From CBDVBZ01 sp965372355 (GTDB lineage: Bacteria; Krumholzibacteriota; Krumholzibacteriia; WVZY01): a DNA stretch of 22,622 nt. This document shows, one piece after another, positions 16,087 to 22,622 of this stretch. The position numbers were made by a program, and so were the translations under genes. Numbering within the stretch: the stretch's first letter is position 1; every line of letters begins with the position of its first letter. The notes under the pieces were generated by a model. The model was not told the origin of the DNA, searched no databases, and was given only the letters and a program-made list of their open reading frames with translations. The stretch covers positions 1 through 22,622 of the forward strand of contig CBDVBZ010000052.1 in assembly GCA_965372355.1 (NCBI GenBank). The letters run 5' to 3'.

Positions 16087-17160
16087 ATGTTGCCGAACCT
16101 GTCTCTTCGGAGAGTTTTCACGGGGATCGCGTTGCTCACGATGCTGGTGTTTCTCAGCAGCGTCGTCTACGCGGACCCACCGGTGAACGTCAAGAAGGGT
16201 AAGTTTGTAAAGGCTTCGGACAAAGGTGCCATGAAGGCTTATCGCCAGAAGGGTAAGGGCTTCAAAGGCTCCGATCATGCCAAGAAACTGGGCAACGATC
16301 TGTTCAAGAAGGCCAAGAAGAACAAGAACGTTGATCTGAAAGAAGACACGGCGGGTAACCTCGTCTACATCGATGATAAGGACGGTGGGGTCTTCCGCAT
16401 CAACAAAACCACCGGCGATGTCAGCTTCAGCAAGGGATACGATGGACTCGGAAAGCCGGGCGCAACGAAGGGTCTGCCCGGAAAGGACGACGCTGTTCGC
16501 ATGGCCAAGAAGTACCTGTCGGACCTCGGAGAGATGCCTGGCAAGCAGGACGAAATGGTGCTCCGGCATGTCGGCGGACTGCGGATGGTCGACATCGATG
16601 AGAGCGGAAACGCGACGGAGTACGACAAACTCGTGACCGTGGAGTTCGGACGTCAGCTCGACGGCGTGGACGTTGGCGGTCCCGGGTCAAAGATTATCGT
16701 TGAACTCGGAGCCGACGGTGAGTTGGTGTCGCTTACGAAGCGTTGGTCCGAGGTTCAGGCAGAGACGAAAAAAGGCGCCGACTTCTTCACGGAAAACGAG
16801 ATAAAAGGCAACATGAAAAAGTATCTCGGCGCCGAGTGGTCAAAGGCCTCGAAAGTCGATGCCGGTGCCCCGGATTTCGGCTACTTCGATGACGGACAGG
16901 GAAACATCGAACCGGCCTACTTCTACGAAGCGGATCTAACCTACGACGGTCCGGAGGCAAAGGCGGGCAAGGACAAGCGGAAGGGGCACAACGACAAGTA
17001 CTTTGGTGTGACCCCGGCGCTCAAAGGTCACAAGGCCGATTTCGTCCAGTTGAAGAAGGCCAAGAAGAATCCCGAAAAGATGAAGAAAAAGCCGGCCAAG
17101 GATTCGAAGGACAAGCCGTCGAAGAAGGATGATGCGGACGACGCCAGTGGCGGTCGGTAA
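16087..17160 (+). CDS. exported PepSY/FTP-propeptide-like protein with lysine-rich regions
   Basis: This 357-residue protein has a signal peptide (cut likely after VVYA, residue 29). Residues 30-80 are lysine-rich. Residues 88-115 form a short beta region (GNLVYIDDKDGGVFRI). Residues 184-216 read VEFGRQLDGVDVGGPGSK and then IIVELGADGELVSL, the hallmark of the FTP/PepSY-type propeptide fold that inhibits or helps fold secreted proteases. The C-terminal 40 residues are almost entirely Lys, Asp, Ser and Pro. I infer that it is a trans-acting chaperone or inhibitor for the upstream caspase-like protein, since similar modules are usually fused N-terminal to the enzyme. The start is fixed by AAGGAGGA before ATG; an earlier in-frame start at 15913 would overlap the upstream gene. 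A strongly structured element follows the stop. Confidence 0.75.
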   Translation: MLPNLSLRRVFTGIALLTMLVFLSSVVYADPPVNVKKGKFVKASDKGAMKAYRQKGKGFKGSDHAKKLGNDLFKKAKKNKNVDLKEDTAGNLVYIDDKDGGVFRINKTTGDVSFSKGYDGLGKPGATKGLPGKDDAVRMAKKYLSDLGEMPGKQDEMVLRHVGGLRMVDIDESGNATEYDKLVTVEFGRQLDGVDVGGPGSKIIVELGADGELVSLTKRWSEVQAETKKGADFFTENEIKGNMKKYLGAEWSKASKVDAGAPDFGYFDDGQGNIEPAYFYEADLTYDGPEAKAGKDKRKGHNDKYFGVTPALKGHKADFVQLKKAKKNPEKMKKKPAKDSKDKPSKKDDADDASGGR

Positions 17161-17169
17161 GGTTTTGTA

Positions 17170-17253
17170 CGATCGAAAACGACTTCGGTGCGGCGAGTGC
17201 CGCCCGGCGGCGGTGTGGACTGTATGGGTCCGGGCCGCCGCCGGTTTCGATCG
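17170..17253 (+). promoter_or_regulatory. three-helix junction RNA element (candidate)
   Basis: Three perfect inverted repeats nest without gaps. Closing helix: CGATCGAAA (17170-17178) with TTTCGATCG (17245-17253). Second helix: GCGGC (17190-17194) with GCCGC (17199-17203), tetraloop GAGT. Third helix: CCGGCGGCGG (17204-17213) with CCGCCGCCGG (17235-17244), extended inside by GGAC (17217-17220) with GTCC (17228-17231). The second helix abuts the third, and the third abuts the closing helix, with no unpaired base. The only free linker is 17179-17189, which contains a UUCG loop. It ends about ten bases before the GGAG of the HEAT-repeat gene. It may be a leader, a 3' stabiliser or a terminator; no known class is recognised. 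Confidence 0.55.
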
Positions 17254-17274
17254 CGGATTCAAAGGAGCGTGAAT

Positions 17275-18006
17275 TTGCGAATACATAGTAGCTATGTCGC
17301 CGGGCGCCTCGTCGGAGTCGTTCTTCTCTCGGTCATGCTGAGTGTAGAGGTGTGCAGTTGTGCGAACTCGGGAGAAGCGGAGCGGTTTCAGGGACTGGAT
17401 ATAGAACGCGCGCGGCATTTGTACAGTGAGGGTAAAGAAAAAGAGGGACAGGCGCTGGTGCGCAGACTGCTCGAAGACACCGATTGGAACATGAGATCCA
17501 ACGCGGTTCGGTTGATCGGTGACGTTCGGGACACGACCCTCGTGCCGGAGCTTCACGCGGCGCTTCGCGACTCGGTTTGGGAAGTCCGAGAGAGTTCCAG
17601 TCGCACCCTCCAGTGGATGGGCAACGAGACCTCGCTGCCGTTTCTGCGGGAGACACTGTCGGATCCCGAGCCCATTATACGAAGCAACTCGGCCGAGGCA
17701 CTGGCTCAGATCGGTGGGGCCTCGGAACTGCCCACGCTCATCAAAATCATGGAAACGGATGAAGACATGAGCGTTCGGGCGGTCACGGCGGACGCGTTGG
17801 GTGCGATGGCTGATACGAGCGCGGTGCCCGCCCTGATCAAAGCCCTCGCCGGCGACCCGGTGGCGATCGTGCGGGCGCATGTTGCGATTGCGCTTGGGCA
17901 GATCGGCGATCCGCGGGCCCGGCCTGCGCTGGAATCGGCACTCGGCGATCCCGACTCCGGCGTGCGCGCGAGTGCCAAAATTGCTCTCGGACGGTTGGGG
18001 GAGTGA
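17275..18006 (+). CDS. HEAT-repeat lipoprotein
   Basis: From a TTG start at 17275 (AAAGGAG seven bases upstream) this is a 243-residue exported protein. The N-terminal signal ends MLSVEVCSCANSG, with cysteine 27 or 29 as the likely lipid site. A short helical linker follows (about residues 38-60, GLDIERARHLYSEGKEKEGQ). Then come about six HEAT-type repeats of roughly 31 residues with the standard pattern (VRLIGDVRDTTLVPELHAAL; ALAQIGGASELPTLIKIM; ALGQIGDPRARPALESALGD). HEAT arrays are protein-binding scaffolds, so this one may hold partners at the membrane. It sits directly after the structured element at 17170-17253 and before the promoter of the caspase operon, in the same direction as its neighbours. 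An earlier in-frame ATG at 17188 lies inside the structured element and is less likely. Confidence 0.8.
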   Translation: MRIHSSYVAGRLVGVVLLSVMLSVEVCSCANSGEAERFQGLDIERARHLYSEGKEKEGQALVRRLLEDTDWNMRSNAVRLIGDVRDTTLVPELHAALRDSVWEVRESSSRTLQWMGNETSLPFLRETLSDPEPIIRSNSAEALAQIGGASELPTLIKIMETDEDMSVRAVTADALGAMADTSAVPALIKALAGDPVAIVRAHVAIALGQIGDPRARPALESALGDPDSGVRASAKIALGRLGE

Positions 18007-18127
18007 GCGGTCCGTAGGCGGGGTGGCCCGCTCGATGTGGCTTTGCTGCGCGTGCCGATCCAGGCTCCGCTGCGGTTGGTTCGGCGATGTACGTAGGTGC
18101 GTCGATCTGGTGATCGGTGCGTTATCG

Positions 18128-18136
18128 TGATAGAAT
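18128..18136 (+). promoter_or_regulatory. extended -10 promoter of the DUF4384-caspase operon
   Basis: TGA-TAGAAT (18128-18136) is an extended -10 element (TGn directly before a hexamer matching TATAAT at five of six positions). The -35 position (TGGTGA at 18108-18113) matches poorly, as is common when TGn is present. Transcription would begin near 18143, just before the first arm of the leader structure. Confidence 0.42.
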
Positions 18137-18150
18137 GGAATCGGAGTGTT

Positions 18151-18206
18151 GTCCCGCAAGGGCATACTCTGTCTTCAGGCGGCGGGACGTGAGGACCGCC
18201 TTTTTT
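18151..18206 (+). promoter_or_regulatory. attenuator-like leader with competing hairpins and T6 tract
   Basis: GTCCCGC (18151-18157) is a perfect 7-bp complement of GCGGGAC (18182-18188). GGCGG (18181-18185, or the overlapping copy at 18178-18182) can instead pair with CCGCC (18196-18200), which is followed at once by TTTTTT (18201-18206), an intrinsic-terminator shape. The two pairings compete. The ribosome site GGAGG lies about ten bases after the T-tract. The arrangement fits transcription attenuation of the downstream operon; the trigger is unknown. Confidence 0.45.
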
Positions 18207-18227
18207 GGGAGAGTCGGAGGCAAGAAG

Positions 18228-19445
18228 ATGAACGCGTCGCATGGCCGTTGGAAGATCGGTCTATTGGTTTTCGCGTTGGCATGCACAGCCGGGGGCATCG
18301 GCCCGAACTTGGGTTTGGAGTGGACGTGGGCAGACAGTGGCCCACAGTCTGAGAAGACGACGATCGACGTCGCAAGGCTGGATCGCGCCATGCAAGGTAT
18401 GGTCGATGAGCTCTACGCCAAAGGTGCCGAGTCAGGTGCGAAGGGCTTTCAGACGAAATACGTCCGGTTGGAGGGCATTGGATGGGAGAGCCCTCAGGGT
18501 GATGTCGTCGGCAACAGCCCGGTTGGCGCCCTGCTGAACAACCGACTGGAGGTCGCGCTGTCGACGAGAAGCACCGTGTTGTCCCCCGAGGACGCTGATG
18601 GGGCAAAAGGGATTTTTGGCACGATCGTACGTGGGGCATTCAAGATTATCGAGACGGGGGTTCGCGTGTCGCTTCGGCTCGTTGATAGGAATTCGGGTAG
18701 TGCGTTGTCCGAGGTCACTCGTGAGCTGGGTTTCGATTTTTTCCCGGGACTCGCGAGATCCGATATGTTGCCGCCCGCCGCCGGCGAGGCGGAGGCTTTG
18801 GGAATGCTCGTCAACAAAGCGCTCGAGGGCGACGAGTCGGATTTCGAGCTGAGGGTATCCACGGACCAGGGAAACTTCGGAACCTACACGATCGGTCAAA
18901 AGCTCTATATACTCGTCGAGTCCGATCAGGACTGTCACGTTCGCGTTTACCACCTCGCGTGGGAAGAACGTCAGATGACACTGATATTTCCGAATAAGTC
19001 CGATCAGGACGATGTTCTTCGGGCAGGGGAGGTACGGCGGATCCCTGGCGAATCGAGCACCTACGCGTTCGAAGTAACGATACCGTACGGCGTGGATGCA
19101 ATCATCGCTGTTGGCAGCCTCGGTCCCTTCGGTGATGAGGCCGCGTTGGCCGCGAAATGGTCCGGGGACTCTAGCCTGGACGATTCGTACGACGAGGAAT
19201 ACGATGAAAACGTCGAAATGGAGGGGGATTATCTGGTGGAGTCGGAGGTCGACGAGGAGCGAGTCGAAGAGGTAGTGGCGAAGGGTCTTATGCTGAAGCA
19301 CCAGCAGACTTCTCAGGATGACGTGTACGAATCGGACGAATCGTACACCGAGAGCGATTCCTCTTCGTACGAGACGGGTGTGCCTTCGGGCCAGGAAGGC
19401 AAGGCTCGAGCAACCTGTTATTTCGTTACCGTAAAGGCGTTGTAG
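18228..19445 (+). CDS. DUF4384 protein with CsgG-like N-terminus and acidic insert
   Basis: This 405-residue exported protein has a signal sequence at residues 8-24. Residues about 45-175 have the strand-helix pattern of a CsgG/TolB-N-like domain (VGALLNNRLEVALSTRSTVL; VRVSLRLVDRNSGSALSEVT). Residues about 207-297 form a clear DUF4384 domain: FELRVSTDQGNFGTYTIGQK, then LYILVESDQDCHVRVYHLAW, then TLIFPNKSDQDDVLRAGE. An extremely Asp/Glu/Ser/Tyr-rich stretch (about 315-385) follows, and the protein ends in a last strand, TCYFVTVKAL. DUF4384 proteins are often fused to or adjacent to caspase-like peptidases. Here the caspase gene begins 33 bp downstream, so the pair is probably a split version of that arrangement. 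ATG at 18228 has GGAGG upstream; a longer frame back to 18117 would run through the leader. Confidence 0.82.
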   Translation: MNASHGRWKIGLLVFALACTAGGIGPNLGLEWTWADSGPQSEKTTIDVARLDRAMQGMVDELYAKGAESGAKGFQTKYVRLEGIGWESPQGDVVGNSPVGALLNNRLEVALSTRSTVLSPEDADGAKGIFGTIVRGAFKIIETGVRVSLRLVDRNSGSALSEVTRELGFDFFPGLARSDMLPPAAGEAEALGMLVNKALEGDESDFELRVSTDQGNFGTYTIGQKLYILVESDQDCHVRVYHLAWEERQMTLIFPNKSDQDDVLRAGEVRRIPGESSTYAFEVTIPYGVDAIIAVGSLGPFGDEAALAAKWSGDSSLDDSYDEEYDENVEMEGDYLVESEVDEERVEEVVAKGLMLKHQQTSQDDVYESDESYTESDSSSYETGVPSGQEGKARATCYFVTVKAL

Positions 19446-19478
19446 CAAGCCCATCGACTCACAACGCAGGAGCGAACG

Positions 19479-21179
19479 TTGTTATCAAGAATTCGAATAT
19501 CGAGGCGTCATGCACGACTGTCGAGCTTCATCACCACCCTGCTTTTGACGTTTGTCCTGGTGTGTCCGCCCAGCCTTGCGGTTGCGTCGCCTACTGACCA
19601 ACCGACAGAGGAGTTCAGCGTAGAGGATTACCGGTCGGTCCAAAAATACGCTCTGATTATCGGGATCAACCAGTACGAGAGCAAAGACATTCCCGCGCTC
19701 AGGTATGCCGTCCGCGACGCTGAAGCGCTTTTCAAAGTGCTTACCGATCCTCGCCGGGGCGATTTCCCAAACGAGTACGTGGTATTGCTGACGGATTCGA
19801 GCGGGACCCCACCGACTGCCGCCAATATTGGACGGAATCTGACCAGACTCCGAATGCAGGCGCGGGAGAACGACCTCGTATTGGTGTTTTTCTCGGGGCA
19901 TGGGTACGAGGAGGGTGGACGGGCTTACCTTTTGCCGGCGGATGTCGACCTCGAAGCACTCGACTACACGGCGATCGAGCGCGATGCCTTCGTTCGGCAG
20001 ATCGACACTATCGTTGCGAAAAAAGTGGTTGTTGTCCTGGACGCCTGCCATGCCGGGGGGATCTCGAGAGGTGGCAAGGGCGTGGGTGAGGATGCGGCCC
20101 TTAGCGACCGTTACTACGAGCAATTCTCGACATCGCAGGGAAGGGCTTTCATCGCCTCGTGTTCCGGAGGGCAGTTGTCCTGGGAGGATGAGAAGTCCGG
20201 TCACGGTGTGTTCACCGAGTCTTTGGTGCGGGGGCTGGCCGGCGAGGCCGACAAAACACCGGAGGATGGTCTCGTTACGCTGTTCGAGCTTCGACGGTTC
20301 CTGGAAGAGGACGTTAGCGATTGGGCGAGGAGACACGGCAAGGAACAGCAACCGCAGATAAATCTAGAGTCCGCCTATGGTGACATGCCGCTCGCGTTGA
20401 ACTCGGACTATCTCGAAGACCGGGCGCAGTGGTTGGCTGAACGACAGAGGATGGCCGAGGAACTCAAGATCGGTCTTGTATCCACCGAGAACCTGAAATC
20501 TAAAGAGTTCGCCGAAGCCGTGGATGTGCTGGATCGGTTGGCCGCCGGGGACTCGCTGACGGTCGAGGATGAGCAGTGGGTTCAGTTCATACGAAATCTC
20601 GTCGGCGGCTCGATCGACGTCCGGATGTACCGGTCGGGCGTCAAGGGATTGTCTCCCACCGTGATAGAAATCAAGTCACGAGAGGCCGTTCCCAGGCGAA
20701 ATTGGTTCGTCAGTGCCGGTGGCGGGATGTACTTCGTGGCTGGCGAGGAGTTCGAGGGCGGAATGTGGTTCGCCCCGTCTCTGAGGCTTGGCTATTCGCT
20801 CGGGCGGTGGGCGGTGCTCGGGAGCTATCTCCTTGTATCGGGAAAGCTGGAGGAATCCCAGGGGATCGATAGCTTTACGGCGCACCTTTTCACCTTCGGC
20901 CCGCGGCTCAACATGGATCTCTCGCCGCGCATGCTCGCTTTTCTCCAGGTTGGCATTGGCGGTTACATGGGGTCCGAGGTCCGCCAGGACCGCACCAATT
21001 TCGCCCTCGACGTTGGAGGCGGCCTCGATGTCCGTCTGAACCAGAAGCTCACGGTCGCGCTCTCGCTTTCCTGGATTTTCTCCAACGCCGCGTTGATCCC
21101 ACCTTCAGAGCCCGAGCTGAGCCAAGCCCTCTTCGTGGGAGCGGGTATCAGCTACTCGGGTACCCCGTGGTCGAATTAA
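19479..21179 (+). CDS. caspase family (peptidase C14) protein fused to an outer-membrane-type beta-barrel
   Basis: This 566-residue protein starts at TTG, with AGGAG six bases upstream. A signal peptide (about residues 13-37) is followed by a caspase-like domain (about 55-300). That domain contains YALIIGINQYES (57-68), catalytic His141 in LVFFSGHGYEEGG and catalytic Cys190 in VVVVLDACHAGG, so the dyad is intact. A linker (300-400) is mostly helical and charged. Residues about 409-560 alternate aromatic and hydrophobic strands with turns (NWFVSAGGGMYFV; APSLRLGYSLGRWAVLGSY; LFTFGPRLNMDLSPRMLAFL; LFVGAGISYSG), as in an eight-strand outer-membrane barrel. The terminal residue is Asn rather than the usual aromatic. 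The protein is probably anchored in the outer membrane with the peptidase in the periplasm. It is co-transcribed with the DUF4384 gene. The target is unknown. Confidence 0.87.
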   Translation: MLSRIRISRRHARLSSFITTLLLTFVLVCPPSLAVASPTDQPTEEFSVEDYRSVQKYALIIGINQYESKDIPALRYAVRDAEALFKVLTDPRRGDFPNEYVVLLTDSSGTPPTAANIGRNLTRLRMQARENDLVLVFFSGHGYEEGGRAYLLPADVDLEALDYTAIERDAFVRQIDTIVAKKVVVVLDACHAGGISRGGKGVGEDAALSDRYYEQFSTSQGRAFIASCSGGQLSWEDEKSGHGVFTESLVRGLAGEADKTPEDGLVTLFELRRFLEEDVSDWARRHGKEQQPQINLESAYGDMPLALNSDYLEDRAQWLAERQRMAEELKIGLVSTENLKSKEFAEAVDVLDRLAAGDSLTVEDEQWVQFIRNLVGGSIDVRMYRSGVKGLSPTVIEIKSREAVPRRNWFVSAGGGMYFVAGEEFEGGMWFAPSLRLGYSLGRWAVLGSYLLVSGKLEESQGIDSFTAHLFTFGPRLNMDLSPRMLAFLQVGIGGYMGSEVRQDRTNFALDVGGGLDVRLNQKLTVALSLSWIFSNAALIPPSEPELSQALFVGAGISYSGTPWSN

Positions 21180-21354
21180 CGCACGAGCTCGAGACCTCTG
21201 TTCACCCGTTCCAGATTATTTCTTCAGAGACTTGTCCCTTCCGACATCTGCGTCAAAAGTTCTGGGTGATGGTTTATCTGCTGGCACGAATCGGGCCTGC
21301 TGTTGTTCAATGGGACCGGACAGGAGCAGGGAACCAGCAACCCGAGGAACGGTA

Positions 21355-22622
21355 TTGAAACTGAAAACCCGCATCGAGATCACAGACGAGTACAAGAAGG
21401 TCAAGCGACTCCTTGGGAGTGGGACCCCGGTCGTCTTTGTCACCGGCAAAGCGGGCACCGGCAAATCCACGTTGATTCGACACCTCCGCAGCACGATCAA
21501 AGGCAATTGTGTTGTCCTCGCGCCCACCGGTGTGGCCGCCATGAATATCCAGGGCGCGACGATCCATTCCTTCTTTCGGTTTCCGCCGAGGACGCTTGTT
21601 GCTAGCGATGCCAAAGAGATTGCGTATAGCAGACCCTACGAGACGCTGGATCTGTTGATTATCGACGAAGTCTCGATGGTCCGGGCGGATGTTCTCGATG
21701 CCATTGACCGATTTCTGCGTCTCAATGGCCCGCACAGGGGCCTCCCGTTCGGCGGTGTACAGGTACTCTTCGTGGGTGACCTTCATCAACTCCCGCCGGT
21801 CGTGGCATCGGAGGAAGACGCGCACTTCTTCGGGACGGAATACGAGAGCCCGTTTTTCTTTAGTGCTCACGCTTTTGCCCAGGCGGAGGTTCGAGCGGTA
21901 GAGTTGACGCACATCTTCCGGCAGAAAGATAAGAAGTTCATCAATATCCTCAATAGTGTCCGGCTCGGTTGTCCTGACGAGGATCTGCTGGATGAACTCA
22001 ATGCGCGTGTCACACCGATCGTCGACTCGGATCGGGAAACCGTGCTCTCCACCACAAATCTCATTGCCGACCGAATCAACAAGCGCCACCTGGCGGCACT
22101 ACCGAGTGGCGCCGAGATGTATGTGGGTGTGCTGGAGGGCAGTTTCAAGATCACGAACGACCGGTTGCCCTCGCCCATGGAGTTGCTGCTAAAGCCGGAC
22201 GCGAGGGTGATGTTTACTCGGAATGACCCGGACGGTCGGTGGGTGAACGGTAGCCTGGCTGTGGTGAAAGAACTCACGAAGAAGTTGATTCGAGTGGTTC
22301 TGGATGAAAACGGCGAGACGGTTGATGTGGACAAGACCACATGGGAGACCTATCGGTACGAGTTTGATGAAGACGAAGGAATGCACATCCCACTCGTGAC
22401 GGGATCGTTCAAGCAACTGCCGCTGACCCACGCGTGGGCGATCACGATTCACAAGAGCCAGGGCAAAACCCTGTCGGCCGCCCGGATCGATCTGGGCCAC
22501 CGGGCGTTCGCGCCCGGCCAGGTGTACGTAGCGCTGAGCCGATGCCGGCGGCTGAAGGATCTGTCGCTGTCACGTCCGATTATTCCAAGAGACGTGTTCT
22601 GCGACGAGCGCGTGAAAGCGTT
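21355..22622 (+). CDS. PIF1-like superfamily 1 DNA helicase (partial, cut by window end)
   Basis: 422 codons are visible with no stop before the window edge. Motifs, in order, are Walker A GKAGTGKS (31-38), APTGVAAMNIQGATIHSFF (55-73), Walker B LLIIDEVSM (100-108), VGDLHQLPPV (140-149), LTHIFRQ (184-190) and, near the end, AWAITIHKSQGKTL (360-373) and QVYVALSRCRRL (389-400). This is the full motif set of bacterial PIF1/RecD-like 5'-3' helicases, which unwind DNA-DNA and G-quadruplex structures in the cytoplasm. The missing part is a short C-terminal tail or an extra domain. The start is a TTG with GAGG seven bases upstream. It is 175 bp from the caspase gene and unrelated in function as far as can be seen. 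Confidence 0.88.
   Translation, partial: MKLKTRIEITDEYKKVKRLLGSGTPVVFVTGKAGTGKSTLIRHLRSTIKGNCVVLAPTGVAAMNIQGATIHSFFRFPPRTLVASDAKEIAYSRPYETLDLLIIDEVSMVRADVLDAIDRFLRLNGPHRGLPFGGVQVLFVGDLHQLPPVVASEEDAHFFGTEYESPFFFSAHAFAQAEVRAVELTHIFRQKDKKFINILNSVRLGCPDEDLLDELNARVTPIVDSDRETVLSTTNLIADRINKRHLAALPSGAEMYVGVLEGSFKITNDRLPSPMELLLKPDARVMFTRNDPDGRWVNGSLAVVKELTKKLIRVVLDENGETVDVDKTTWETYRYEFDEDEGMHIPLVTGSFKQLPLTHAWAITIHKSQGKTLSAARIDLGHRAFAPGQVYVALSRCRRLKDLSLSRPIIPRDVFCDERVKA

Noticed and set aside
17170..17253. tRNA or tmRNA reading of the three-helix element
   Set aside because: Arm lengths, the absence of a TTCGANNCC-type T-loop and the lack of an acceptor-like end do not fit.
16936..18165. A 409-codon minus-strand open frame opposite the HEAT-repeat gene
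   Set aside because: Long antisense frames are common in GC-rich coding DNA; this one lacks a ribosome site and recognisable domains, while the plus strand has clear HEAT repeats. Frames at 18432-19454 and 4869-5804 on the minus strand were rejected for the same reason.
18143..18206. Cyclic-di-GMP (GEMM) riboswitch
   Set aside because: A partial resemblance (GGCATAC followed by GGGACG) exists, but the second conserved stem and the GACGCAAAGCC core are missing.

Overview
The window looks like chromosomal DNA from an uncultivated Gram-negative bacterium. Most of it is GC-rich (57-60% in lines I counted by hand). It carries many lipoprotein signal peptides, an AsmA-like protein, a PepSY membrane protein and a predicted outer-membrane beta-barrel, so the cell should have two membranes. 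The fibronectin-like repeat lipoproteins, the DUF6345-like protein and the frequent TTG/GTG starts recall the FCB-group lineages (Krumholzibacteriota/Eisenbacteria type). That placement is an impression from memory, not a search result. I found no rRNA, tRNA, IS element, integrase or CRISPR array.

Layout. (1) 48-2536: two divergent paralogous ATP-grasp proteins of the sugar-transfer-associated type. (2) 2776-6236: envelope genes, namely a small lipoprotein, an AsmA-like protein, a second lipoprotein and a PepSY membrane protein. (3) 6374-9068: a distinctly AT-richer block with its own sigma70-like promoter. It encodes an ATP-grasp ligase, a protein with two [4Fe-4S] motifs and a cysteine-rich protein, and may be an uncharacterised ligase/redox pathway of foreign origin. 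(4) 9425-14566: a CsgG/TolB-like lipoprotein, then two minus-strand lipoproteins. One has eight fibronectin-III-like repeats, two of them almost identical in DNA; the other has one such domain and a series of WGSS-DVFAVG propeller-type repeats.

(5) 15275-21179 is the most interesting part: five exported proteins on the plus strand. They are a DUF6345-like protein with a caspase-style His/Cys pair; a PepSY/FTP-propeptide-like protein with a lysine-rich tail; a HEAT-repeat lipoprotein; a DUF4384 protein with a very acidic insert; and a caspase (peptidase C14) fused to a C-terminal outer-membrane-type barrel. The intergenic DNA is unusually structured: two mutually exclusive hairpins at 16024-16057, a junction of three perfect helices at 17170-17253, and an attenuator-like leader behind an extended -10 promoter at 18128-18206. 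I read this as a candidate envelope-located caspase-like system with RNA-level control. That reading is inference. (6) 21355 to the end: a PIF1-like helicase cut by the window edge.
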